Source of the DNA: Acidobacteriaceae bacterium
Lineage (GTDB): Bacteria; Acidobacteriota; Terriglobia; Terriglobales; Acidobacteriaceae
Assembly: GCA_025462885.1 (NCBI GenBank)
Contig: JAOAPN010000004.1
Location: 558,001 to 622,000, forward strand
Direction: 5' to 3'
Length of the DNA: 64,000 nucleotides
Position 1 is the stretch's first letter. Every line of letters starts with the position of its first letter. The notes below the pieces were generated by a model. That model made no database searches and was not told the DNA's origin. It saw only the letters and a program-made list of their open reading frames with translations. Shown in pieces: positions 46,701-54,847 of this stretch. The translations under genes and the position numbers were made by a program.

Positions 46701-46772
46701 CGTTAGCTTTTTTCGGTTGTGCTTCGATTAGCTTATTATGTTGTACTTCCATTAGCTTATTCTGTCGATTGG
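46701..46772 (-). promoter_or_regulatory. Three tandem 24-bp repeats in the fic promoter
   Basis: Units at 46701-46724, 46725-46748 and 46749-46772 share the core (C)NNTTAGCTTNTT and, in the first two, the tail GTTGTNCTT. They start 10 bases upstream of the fic ATG. Phased direct repeats at this position suggest binding sites for a regulator, possibly the AbiEi-like domain of Fic itself. Confidence 0.6.
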
Positions 46773-46974
46773 CTCGCTGATCTATAGATACCGGGAACGC
46801 AAAATCGGCTTTTTGGAAAACGGTCGTAGGTAGATGTCTTCACGTCAGATTGAAGACCGTTTACCCACGTTTCGGCAGAGGTTGGTTTTCGATGGACCGG
46901 CATCAAAACTACATTTGAGGGGTACGGCAGACCTTCGAGAAATTCTAATGCACCCACACGGAGGGCTTATCGCA

Positions 46975-47055
46975 CCCATGACCTCTGCCTTTAGGGCAGA
47001 GGTTTCGGCAGAGGTTTATAGGGCAGAGGTCATGGGTCCAATAAGGGTCCAATAA
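46975..47055. repeat. Nested repeats next to attR
   Basis: CCCATGACCTCTGCC (46975-46989) is the exact inverse of 47022-47036. Between them are further GGCAGAGGT copies at 46995-47003 and 47007-47015. An 11-bp tandem GGGTCCAATAA follows at 47034-47055. GGCAGAGGT also occurs inside the att repeat and near the integrase start (19613-19622), so these may be integrase or excisionase arm sites. Confidence 0.5.
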
Positions 47056-47134
47056 CCGTTTCCATCGAAGTCTCAGGGAGCCAAAACGGGCCATTCGTGC
47101 CCCTGATTTCTGTATGTTACGGGTTGAAGGTTCA

Positions 47135-47181
47135 CTGTCACGGCAGAGGTCGCGGGTTCGAGCCCCGTCGTCCCCGCCATA
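47135..47181 (+). repeat. attR, 47-bp copy of the tRNA-Asp 3' half
   Basis: Identical over 47 bases to 18244-18290. It lacks the 5' half of the tRNA, so it is not a functional gene. It marks the right end of the island. Confidence 0.95.
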
Positions 47182-47473
47182 AACCTAGAAAAATGAATGG
47201 TTTATGGCACAGTGACAAGATCAACAAGATCAATCGTGACCCGCGAGGGCGCTGAAGGGTGCTGAAAGTTTCCGACACCTTTTTTGCTGTCTTCTAACAA
47301 GCGAGGCTCCCGTTGCGAGGATGCTGAAAGACTCGTTCTCCGGCAGCTACAGTTCTCGGTAGGCTATCGGTTTTGAATGCGAGTCCATCATTGCTCTCGA
47401 TGCATCTCCAAACCTGATTGCGAAATTTGCAGCGCGCTTGCAAAGCATCTCCTCTACGGCCCACCATTCGCAA
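47182..47473. other. Gene-free chromosome flank right of the island
   Basis: About 290 bases between attR and the end of the phosphate-binding-like gene. I see no gene, RNA or strong repeat. Before the island entered, this sequence would have followed tRNA-Asp directly. Confidence 0.4.
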
Positions 47474-48514
47474 TCAGTTCAGCTTCTGCAATTCTTGTGC
47501 GATCTTATCGAGGCTAAGAGGGACATACCCTTCGTCGGTGTCGGTCTGCGAAGCGATGATGGCCTGACCTTTTGCGGAGAGAAGCATTTTGAGGTACTCC
47601 TTCACGAAGGGATCTGTCGGCTTGCCGGGGGCGCGGTCAATGTAGACGTGCAGATAAGCCGGGAAGGCGACGTGTTCGGCGGACACATTTTCAAGCGTAG
47701 GTAGCAGGAAGGGTGTACCGGGTTCGGTGGCCACGGCCAAAGAGCGCACGTTGGGCAGCTTCGAGGCGTCAAAAAATCCCATAAGCGCAATGCCGTAAGG
47801 ATCGTCCGCGATGGCTGCGCCGATGTCGGCCGGTTTCGGAAGGGCTTCATAGGTGCGGGTGAAAGTGCGGTCCTCAAAGAACTGCGCACGAAAGGCGAGA
47901 GTGCCGCCGCTGCCTTCATCGAGTCCGTAGATGTGAATGGCTCGCTTGGCCCACGGCCCCTTGACGCCCAGTTGCGACCAGCGTGTGATGGAGCCGCCCT
48001 TAGCGCCTTCGGTGAAGATCTGACGGAGCTGTTCGATGGTTAGACCTGCCAGGGGATTCCTGGCGTTGACGTAAATTCCCGGAGGGCTCTTGCGTCCGTC
48101 GCGCGGACCGAAAGCGGCGTATCCGATGTGGATGTCTAGGGGATCGTATCCGTGCAGCCGGTCGAAGGCGAAGCGGTCGTCCTCCCAGATCGAACGTGCC
48201 ATGGGCGCGAGTGCTGACACGCCGGTTTGCAGTGCCGGAATGGCGACCGAGCTCCCCTTCATGACGATCTGGAACTGACGCTTGAATCCGGGGTGCGTCT
48301 GCAGAAAGAACTCATCGAACTGAAGCATCATGCTCTCCCACCCATCGTTGCCGACGATCTGGATCTTGCCGTCGCGGGTGAGATAGGGCGCAGTGTCGGG
48401 AACCGAAACGGTCGTGGGCTCATAGGTGGGAGCTGTTGTCTGTGAGTTGCCCGGCGTGGGAGCAAGGCTTGCGAGTCCGCAGAGCGTGATACCGGTAAAG
48501 AGGGAACGAATCAT
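47474..48514 (-). CDS. PstS-like substrate-binding protein
   Basis: A 346-aa secreted protein of the PBP-like/PstS superfamily. The ATG at 48514 is preceded by AAGGAAG, and a signal peptide ends near GNSQT. IQIVGNDGWESMMLQFDEFF, FQIVMKGSSVAIPALQTG and GLDEGSGGTLAFRAQFFED correspond to the PstS binding loops. It lies 37 bases after a TonB siderophore-receptor gene and no phosphate permease genes follow. It may therefore serve ligand capture linked to the receptor rather than classical phosphate transport; that is an inference. Confidence 0.82.
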   Translation of the reverse strand: MIRSLFTGITLCGLASLAPTPGNSQTTAPTYEPTTVSVPDTAPYLTRDGKIQIVGNDGWESMMLQFDEFFLQTHPGFKRQFQIVMKGSSVAIPALQTGVSALAPMARSIWEDDRFAFDRLHGYDPLDIHIGYAAFGPRDGRKSPPGIYVNARNPLAGLTIEQLRQIFTEGAKGGSITRWSQLGVKGPWAKRAIHIYGLDEGSGGTLAFRAQFFEDRTFTRTYEALPKPADIGAAIADDPYGIALMGFFDASKLPNVRSLAVATEPGTPFLLPTLENVSAEHVAFPAYLHVYIDRAPGKPTDPFVKEYLKMLLSAKGQAIIASQTDTDEGYVPLSLDKIAQELQKLN

Positions 48515-48551
48515 GCAGTACTTCCTTTCTGTCGTACAGTGGCTTGAGGCT

Positions 48552-50921
48552 CTAGCGCGTCCAGGTGATGGCCCCGATGAAGGTGCGCGGTGCTCCGGGT
48601 GCGATGCGGAGGCGCGTGCTGCCACCTTCGAAGTAGCGGCGGTCTCCGATGTTCTGCACGTTGAAGTTGATGTTGAGGCGGCTGCTATCGCGAATGCTGC
48701 GAGCGTAGGAGACGTTCATGTCGGCACGCGCGTAGCCAGGGGTGAGGTAGGTGTTGTTGAGGTCCCCGTAGCGGCGTCCTGAACCGAAGACGCCCACGCC
48801 CGCACCGAGCCCCTTGATGGAACCATGTGAGAAGGTGTAATGCGTCCAGAGGTTTCCGGTATGGCGTGGTGCGCCGGCCAGGAGATTGCCAACGCGATAG
48901 GTGTTGTCCTGCGTGACCTGGGGGATGGCATAAGCGTAGCCCGCGATAACGTTCCACTCCGGGGTGAGCTGGAAGGTGTTATCGGACTCGATGCCTTTGC
49001 TGCGCTGCTCGCCGACTGCAATGGAATATCCGGAGTGGATTGGATCGGTGGTCAGCACATTGGTCTGCTTGATCTGGTACGCGGAGACAGTAGAGATATA
49101 CCGCTGAGACGGATTGGTGAAACGGATGCCGGTTTCCATCAGTTCGCCGCGCGTGGGTTGATAGGGCGTGTTGTCGAAGGTAGTGCCGACCTGAGGCTGG
49201 AAGGACTTCGCGTACGTGGCGTAGAGCGAGATACGCTCGATGGGCTGATAGACGATGCCGGTCCGGGGCGACCATGCCGTGTTACGACCGGAGACGTGCG
49301 ACCGCGTGGTGTAGTAAGCGTCGGTGATGCTCTTGGCGATATCGTAGCGTGTGCCAAGCGTCAGCTTGAGGTTCTTGCGAAGCTCGATCTGGTCTTGAAG
49401 ATAGAAGCCACCGAATGCTCCGTCAGCATTGTTGGAGTTAGTCAGCCTGAGCACCCTCGTTGGGAGTACGGCGTAGTTGGGGGTATAGATATCGATGGTG
49501 ACCTTGGCCACGCCCTGCTTTGCGTAGTTGGGATTGATCTCACGATCGAGCTGGAAGCCGCCGAGGATGGTGTGGTTGATGGGACCTGTCTTCAAGCGGC
49601 CTACGGCTTCGTTGATCCAGTAGTGGGTCTGGAAATTCTGCTCGGAGCTGGCGTCATTAAGTGTGAGCGTACGGTTATCCGCAGCGAGGGATTGCGCAGT
49701 CCGCGAGTTGTAAACAGAGATGCCGACGGAACTTCGTTCGTAGCTGCGCAGCACCCAGTGGCTACCGATTGTCTTATCGACGCTGATCCCGGCCTTGCCT
49801 TGGCGGTCGGGCGCGATCAGCTTGGGATCTCCCAGGTAGGTGCTGATGGGGATGTTGGCCGGACGTGTACCGACGGCGACCAGACCTTGATCGTTGACGG
49901 AGTTCTGGATGAGAAACTCGCTGTAGAAGCGCACGGAAAGTGTAGGGTTCATGACCCAGGTGAAGACCGGGGCGATGAATGCTTTTTGAGTGAAGGCGTA
50001 GTTGCGGAAGCTCTTGGTATCGAGACCGGATACGGTCAAGCGATACAGGACAGACTGTTTTTTGTTAAGAGATCCAGTCCAATCGAGGTTGAGCAGCCTA
50101 TAGCCAAAGCTGCCGCTACTGAAGTTGGCGTTGAATGCACGGTTGGGGCTGGGCGCGCGGGTGACGACATTGACGACGCCGCTGGGATCGAGGCGGCCGA
50201 AGACCATGGACGAAGGCCCCTTGAGAACTTCTACCCGCTCAACATTGCTGAGTTCGATGGGAGCGCGGTTGGAACTCGGATCGTTGCGGAAGCCGTCCTT
50301 GAACTGGTTCATGGTGGTGAAACCACGAATGGTAATGCTCTCGTAGCGCCCGCCTGAGGTCCAGGGGATGACGACGCCCGCAACGTTGCGGAGTACGTCG
50401 TTGAGACTGCGTGCCTGCTGCTGATCCAGAACCTGGCGGGAGACGATCTGCAGAGACTGAGGGACATCGCGAAGAGCGGTCTCGGTGCGCGTTCCGATGT
50501 CGGTTGCACTGACCAGCGAGCCGTTGCTTGTGGAGACTGTCACTGTCTCGGAGTTGGATCGCATTTTAAGTGCAACGTCGAAGTGCAGTGCAGCGACAGA
50601 GGGCGAGACCTGGACCTTCGTCTGCTGCGTCTGGAAGCCGGTTGCCTCGGTTCGGACCTCCCAGGTTCCGGCGTGTACATCAAGGTGCACGATGCCGTTT
50701 TCATTGGTCGTTGCTGTCTCGGTCTGGGAGCTACACGTAAGGAGGATGTGTGCTCCAGGGATGTAGGCCCCCTGATTGTCTGCGATCGCGAGTTCTACAG
50801 GCGTAGGCGCTCCAGAGCAGACGGTGTCAGTCGCGTTGGGTGCCTGGGCTGTAATTTGTCCGGAGGCAAACAGCACGCCTGCCAGGGCTGAGATTAGGAG
50901 ATTGCATCCGCTCGTCCGCAT
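48552..50921 (-). CDS. TonB-dependent siderophore receptor
   Basis: A 789-aa outer-membrane receptor. The ATG at 50921 has AAGGA upstream and starts a signal peptide ending near ITAQA. Residues ~30-120 form a carboxypeptidase-regulatory-like domain. The plug begins ALRDVPQSLQIVSRQVLDQQ and includes VERVEVLKGPSSMVFGRLDPSG and GVVNVVTRAPSP, typical of FhuA-type siderophore receptors. The barrel ends RTFIGAITWTR. It follows a PepSY-helix gene by 93 bases, and that gap contains one copy of a conserved hairpin element. Iron-siderophore uptake energised by TonB is the likely role. Confidence 0.92.
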   Translation of the reverse strand: MRTSGCNLLISALAGVLFASGQITAQAPNATDTVCSGAPTPVELAIADNQGAYIPGAHILLTCSSQTETATTNENGIVHLDVHAGTWEVRTEATGFQTQQTKVQVSPSVAALHFDVALKMRSNSETVTVSTSNGSLVSATDIGTRTETALRDVPQSLQIVSRQVLDQQQARSLNDVLRNVAGVVIPWTSGGRYESITIRGFTTMNQFKDGFRNDPSSNRAPIELSNVERVEVLKGPSSMVFGRLDPSGVVNVVTRAPSPNRAFNANFSSGSFGYRLLNLDWTGSLNKKQSVLYRLTVSGLDTKSFRNYAFTQKAFIAPVFTWVMNPTLSVRFYSEFLIQNSVNDQGLVAVGTRPANIPISTYLGDPKLIAPDRQGKAGISVDKTIGSHWVLRSYERSSVGISVYNSRTAQSLAADNRTLTLNDASSEQNFQTHYWINEAVGRLKTGPINHTILGGFQLDREINPNYAKQGVAKVTIDIYTPNYAVLPTRVLRLTNSNNADGAFGGFYLQDQIELRKNLKLTLGTRYDIAKSITDAYYTTRSHVSGRNTAWSPRTGIVYQPIERISLYATYAKSFQPQVGTTFDNTPYQPTRGELMETGIRFTNPSQRYISTVSAYQIKQTNVLTTDPIHSGYSIAVGEQRSKGIESDNTFQLTPEWNVIAGYAYAIPQVTQDNTYRVGNLLAGAPRHTGNLWTHYTFSHGSIKGLGAGVGVFGSGRRYGDLNNTYLTPGYARADMNVSYARSIRDSSRLNINFNVQNIGDRRYFEGGSTRLRIAPGAPRTFIGAITWTR

Positions 50922-50951
50922 AGTTTTCCTTATCCTCTTGTGTAGAGGGTT

Positions 50952-51000
50952 GTTGTCGATCTCGTCTTGTTCCCGGCGCTTCGCCAAAAGACAGCCGGAA
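50952..51000 (-). promoter_or_regulatory. Conserved hairpin leader element, copy 1 (before TonB receptor)
   Basis: On the minus strand, TTCCGGC pairs with GCCGGGA (one G-U wobble) around the loop TGTCTTTTGGCGAAGC, and GAGATCGACAAC follows. It ends 30 bases before the receptor ATG. Copy 2 at 52305-52354 keeps the loop and the downstream box while the stem changes in a compensatory way. Confidence 0.6.
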
Positions 51001-51014
51001 GAAGACTCATGGAG

Positions 51015-52175
51015 TTACTGAACCGTGACCACGTCGTGTGCGTGGAGGAGCGCGCGCTTCCTGCGAAGCCGCCATGCAAGATATCTCCGAATAGAAAGGG
51101 AGAATCCTGTCACGACGAGGAGCAGGCTGCCCAGTGTGGTGACAAAAGCCAACGTCTGTCCAACGATGCCGAAGAGTTCGCCGGTATGAATGAAATGCGC
51201 GAGCAGTCGCCACTTGCGGGCACGCGTGTTGTCGCCATAGCGCATCCACTTGGTGACTTCGGCGGACTTGCGCACGAGGGTCAACTGCGATTTTTTCCGT
51301 GGATCCCCGCCATCGCCTTCATCGAGATTGATGGTGATCTCTTTACCCTTGGCAGGTGGAATACGAAGGAGCAGACTCGCCCACGCTGGATCTTGCGTGG
51401 AGGCGCGTGCGATGAGCGGGTCGAGGTCCTTGTAGTGTTCGATGGCAAGGGGCTCGGTGCTCTTAGGTTCCCGCTCGGCACGGACGGAGGGAGGTGGCTC
51501 TCCTGCTGCGCGGTAAAGGAGGGCATTAGCCCATGCATAGGCCATGATCAAGCCGGTGAGCACGATACATGCGAGAGGAAGAAAGAGCCAGAAGCCGACG
51601 ACGGTGTGGAGGCTCCACTCAGAGGCTCGACCGAGACCTCTCCAGCGTGGGACGACTGCTGTGCGCACGTGCTTGCTGGTCCACTGCCTGGGAAGCCAGA
51701 GAATACTGCCGCTGACAAGGAGGAACAAAAAGGCCAGAACGCCGGCGTTCTTTACGGAGCGCAGCCCTTCGTGACGCACGCCGGCCCAGGCGACGTAACG
51801 ATGGAGATCGTGGACTTCGTCGAAGAACCCGCGTAAACGGCCCGCGTTAGCACTGAGAACCCGACCGCTGCATGAATCAACAAGCAGAAGCTGGCCCTTG
51901 GGGAACTCGATCTCGGTGGGCCTGCGACGATCCGCGTAGGAGACCCAGGAGATTGGAGTTCCGTGTTGCGCGACTGCTGCCTGTGCAAGGATCTGTGACG
52001 GCTGGAGGCACGGAGCGCTGACAGAAGTATTGGATCCAATGCCTCGCTCGGACCAATCGATGATCTGGTGCTGGAACGCCAGAATGCATCCAGTGGTCGC
52101 GAGGAAAACGAGCACACTCCCCACCACGATGCCGACGAGCAGGTGGAGCCAGAAGAGCATACGACGTGCGGTCAT
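51015..52175 (-). CDS. PepSY-associated membrane-helix protein
   Basis: A 386-aa inner-membrane protein of the PepSY_TM family, often found beside siderophore receptors and linked to periplasmic iron-siderophore handling. The first helix is ARRMLFWLHLLVGIVVGSVL. Further helices lie near residues ~170-190, ~205-235 and ~335-360. FDEVHDLHRYVAW and MRYGDNTRARKWRLLAHFIHTGE carry the conserved His/Arg residues. It is the first gene of the PepSY-TonB receptor-binding protein operon. A hairpin element lies 130 bases upstream. Confidence 0.87.
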   Translation of the reverse strand: MTARRMLFWLHLLVGIVVGSVLVFLATTGCILAFQHQIIDWSERGIGSNTSVSAPCLQPSQILAQAAVAQHGTPISWVSYADRRRPTEIEFPKGQLLLVDSCSGRVLSANAGRLRGFFDEVHDLHRYVAWAGVRHEGLRSVKNAGVLAFLFLLVSGSILWLPRQWTSKHVRTAVVPRWRGLGRASEWSLHTVVGFWLFLPLACIVLTGLIMAYAWANALLYRAAGEPPPSVRAEREPKSTEPLAIEHYKDLDPLIARASTQDPAWASLLLRIPPAKGKEITINLDEGDGGDPRKKSQLTLVRKSAEVTKWMRYGDNTRARKWRLLAHFIHTGELFGIVGQTLAFVTTLGSLLLVVTGFSLSIRRYLAWRLRRKRALLHAHDVVTVQ

Positions 52176-52304
52176 CGAGGCCCGCGCACAAAAAACATTC
52201 TAAGAGCAGGCAAACAAGAAGGATATGGAACGTGCATTAGGGTATCCGTGGCAAACTGAACCCCACATGCACTATAGTGGTGGAATTCGTCAGCCTTCTT
52301 TAGG

Positions 52305-52354
52305 GTTGTCGATCTCAACCTCTTCCGGTGCTTCGCCAAAAAGACAACCGGAAG
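52305..52354 (-). promoter_or_regulatory. Conserved hairpin leader element, copy 2 (before PepSY gene)
   Basis: On the minus strand, CTTCCGGT pairs perfectly with ACCGGAAG around TGTCTTTTTGGCGAAGC, and GAGATCGACAAC follows after a short spacer. Compared with copy 1 the closing pair changes from C-G to U-A. The surrounding 430-base gap to the divergent ribokinase gene holds nothing else I recognise. Confidence 0.6.
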
Positions 52355-52606
52355 GGGTTTTATTATTGATTCCTTAGAAATCTAATATAGGACATATTTA
52401 GTCTTAGTTCAATGGCTGGAGGCATAATTGCATTCGGCCGGGACGATGGTGTTCCCAATATCATCGGGTCAAATCGATCGCAAGCAGAGCGAAGTGGTAG
52501 AAAGTCGTCTGCCGGTGAGCAAGACAATTCCCGCACCCCGAGGGGCACCGCACATCGCCGCTGTGTGCTGATTTCAAAGTGGTACACCTGCGTAGAATCG
52601 ATCCAC

Positions 52607-53548
52607 ATGAAGAAGAAGATCGTCGTCGTTGGAAGCATCAATTTAGATCTTGTGGCCTCTGTGCAGCGCATGCCGGTGTCTGGGGAGACGATAGCTGGGC
52701 GGACCTTCTCCACGTACCCGGGCGGCAAGGGAGCGAACCAGGCGGTTGGTGCAGCCAGGCTCGGTGGGAATGTCGTGATGATCGGTCGTCTCGGTCAAGA
52801 TGTCTTTGCACCACAACTTCTCGATGCTCTGACATCCGCCGGAATCGCAACGCACTGCGTCAGGAACGTAGCAGGCCCTTCGGGGTCAGCCATCATCATG
52901 GTCACGCCGGAGGGAGACAACTCGATCGTCGTCATTCCGGCCGCTAACGAGTCCCTGCAGCCGAAAGACCTTGACCTTTATCTCGATGAACTTCGCAACG
53001 CCTCGGTCATCCTCACACAGTTGGAGATTCCACTGCCTACAGTCGAGCGCCTGGCTCAACTCGCCATGGAGTTTAATGTCCCGTTGATGCTCGATCCTGC
53101 ACCGGCACGAGAGCTCCCTCAATCGCTGCTGCGAATGGTAACGTGGCTTACTCCCAATGAAACTGAAACCAAGGTCCTTCTGAGACATCTCGACGCAGAC
53201 GAGTCGATTGCGCCGGAGGCCTGCGCTCAGAGCCTTCTTGACTCGGGGGTACGCAACGTCATCCTGAAGATGGGTGCCAAGGGCGTGTTCCTCTCAGGCA
53301 GCGACGTGTCTTCGACCTATATTCCATCGTTTCGCGTGAGATCCGTTGACACAACCGCAGCAGGCGATGCATTCAATGGAGGGTTCGCCTATGCCCTTAC
53401 CGAAGGAATGAATCCTGTCGAGGCCGCGCATTTTGCGAACGCAGTCGCCGCTATTTCTGTTACACGAACTGGAGCTCAACCGTCTATGCCCATGCTGTCA
53501 GAGGTCGAAGCCATGCTGAATCGCACGGACGTCGCTGCCAGCTTCTGA
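52607..53548 (+). CDS. rbsK: Ribokinase (PfkB family)
   Basis: A 313-aa sugar kinase of the PfkB family that phosphorylates D-ribose at O5 with ATP. VVVGSINLDLVASVQRMP and TYPGGKGANQAVGAARLGG are the ribokinase N-terminal signatures. LTPNETETKVL and DTTAAGDAFNGGFAYAL carry the nucleotide site and catalytic Asp. I start at the ATG at 52607, where the family motif begins; the frame extends upstream to 52412 without support. It stands alone, with no ribose transporter nearby. Deoxyribokinase or a related activity is possible. Confidence 0.9.
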   Translation: MKKKIVVVGSINLDLVASVQRMPVSGETIAGRTFSTYPGGKGANQAVGAARLGGNVVMIGRLGQDVFAPQLLDALTSAGIATHCVRNVAGPSGSAIIMVTPEGDNSIVVIPAANESLQPKDLDLYLDELRNASVILTQLEIPLPTVERLAQLAMEFNVPLMLDPAPARELPQSLLRMVTWLTPNETETKVLLRHLDADESIAPEACAQSLLDSGVRNVILKMGAKGVFLSGSDVSSTYIPSFRVRSVDTTAAGDAFNGGFAYALTEGMNPVEAAHFANAVAAISVTRTGAQPSMPMLSEVEAMLNRTDVAASF

Positions 53549-53599
53549 GCCAACAACGCATCGCAGTTCTAGGCAGTATCGACATATAGCCTACGGAAG

Positions 53600-53619
53600 G
53601 GCACACCTTCAGGTGTGCC
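53600..53619. terminator. Short hairpin after ribokinase
   Basis: GGCACACCT-TC-AGGTGTGCC, a perfect 9-bp stem, 52 bases after the ribokinase stop and just before a longer hairpin. Confidence 0.5.
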
Positions 53620-53637
53620 AAACGCTACTTATTTTGA

Positions 53638-53686
53638 GTTGTTTCTTTTGTCGGTTTGCCATAGGCAAACCGACAAAAGAAACAAC
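53638..53686. terminator. 23-bp bidirectional terminator hairpin
   Basis: A perfect 23-bp inverted repeat (GTTGTTTCTTTTGTCGG... and its inverse) with an ATA loop, between the convergent ribokinase and cystathionine lyase-like genes. The arms end in TTTC/GAAA runs on either strand, so it can stop both transcripts. Confidence 0.7.
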
Positions 53687-53707
53687 GGATAGTTCCCGCG
53701 CAATCGG

Positions 53708-54847
53708 TCACAAGGTACGGAGCGCGCTATCCAAATCTTCCAGCAGCTCATCCGGATCTTCAATCCCCACCGACAGCCGTATCAGGTCGTCCGGAATCCC
53801 TCTCGATTCTTTAAGAGCCTGGGGGGTGCTCGCATGAGACATCTTCACAGGTACGCTGATCGTCGATGTGACACTTCCGAAGCTCACCGCGATCCGGAAC
53901 AACTGAGTTGTCTCCGCAACATGCTTGGCAGCCTCCGGCGAACCCGTAGTAAAGCTGAGAACCGCCCCACCACCCCGAGCCTGCTTGCTCTGAATGTCAT
54001 AGCCTCGGTGGGTTGCGAGCCCGGGGTAATGAACCGCCGTAATCTTGTCATGCTTCGAAAGGAAGTGCGCGATCTTCTCTGCACTCTGTTGCTGAGCGTC
54101 CATGCGGAGCTTGAGCGTTTTAAGTCCACGCAGCAGAAGGAAGCAATCGAACGGGCCAAGGGCTGTGCCCGTTGCATTCTGGAGAAACGCGATCTCCTTG
54201 GCAAGACTCTCATCCTGCACGATGACCGCGCCGCCGGTGACATCGCTATGTCCGCATAGAAACTTGGTAGCGGAGTGGATCACAATATCAGCCCCGAGTC
54301 CGAGCGGATTTTGCAGATAAGGCGACATCGTGCTGCTGTCCACGCAGAGGAGAACACCATGCTGGCGCGCGATATGTCCGAGTGCGGTCAGGTCGACGAT
54401 GCGCAACATCGGGTTGGTGGGCGACTCGACATACACCATACGCGTCGCAGGAGTTATCTCCGCCGCAACCTGGGCGGGATCCGATGCATCGACATAGCGG
54501 ACTTTAATGTTTGAGCGATTCAGAACTTCGCCGAAGAGCCGCGTCGCTCCTCCGTAGAGGTCCCAGTCCGCGAGGATTTCGTCGCCGGCTTTGAGCAACT
54601 GCGTGACGGCCAGAATCGCTGCCATGCCGCTCGAAAAACAGAATCCGCGACTTCCTCCCTCGAGCGCTGCCAGTTGATCTTCGAGAACCCTGCGCGTGGG
54701 ATTCCCACTCCGCGAATAGTCGTACTCTCCAAAGCTGTCCGCGTGATCCTGTTCAAACGTAGCTGTCTGATAGATCGGAGTAGCCATCGGGTGATACGGA
54801 TCTTTTGGACTTCCATCGAAGTGAACCAGCCGGGTAGCAAACTTCAC
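53708..54847 (-). CDS. Cys/Met metabolism PLP enzyme (cystathionine lyase type)
   Basis: A 379-aa trans-sulfuration enzyme, fold type I, cytoplasmic. YDYSRSGNPTRRVLEDQLAALEGG and CFSSGMAAI precede the PLP Lys in VIHSATKFLCGHSDVTGG, and SFGSVTSTISVP with IRLSVGIEDPDELL ends the domain. It overlaps the upstream paralogue by four bases (54844-54847), so the pair is translationally coupled. Cystathionine beta- or gamma-lyase is most likely; sequence alone does not decide. Confidence 0.88.
   Translation of the reverse strand: MKFATRLVHFDGSPKDPYHPMATPIYQTATFEQDHADSFGEYDYSRSGNPTRRVLEDQLAALEGGSRGFCFSSGMAAILAVTQLLKAGDEILADWDLYGGATRLFGEVLNRSNIKVRYVDASDPAQVAAEITPATRMVYVESPTNPMLRIVDLTALGHIARQHGVLLCVDSSTMSPYLQNPLGLGADIVIHSATKFLCGHSDVTGGAVIVQDESLAKEIAFLQNATGTALGPFDCFLLLRGLKTLKLRMDAQQQSAEKIAHFLSKHDKITAVHYPGLATHRGYDIQSKQARGGGAVLSFTTGSPEAAKHVAETTQLFRIAVSFGSVTSTISVPVKMSHASTPQALKESRGIPDDLIRLSVGIEDPDELLEDLDSALRTL

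Noticed and set aside
46701..46772. CRISPR-like array
   Set aside because: The 24-bp units are directly adjacent with no spacers and there are only three; no cas genes are present.
47135..47181. Second tRNA-Asp gene
   Set aside because: Only the 3' half is present, so no cloverleaf can form; it is the attR repeat.
48840..50357. 505-codon open frame on the plus strand
   Set aside because: Antisense to the TonB siderophore receptor, with no ribosome-binding site and no recognisable domain.
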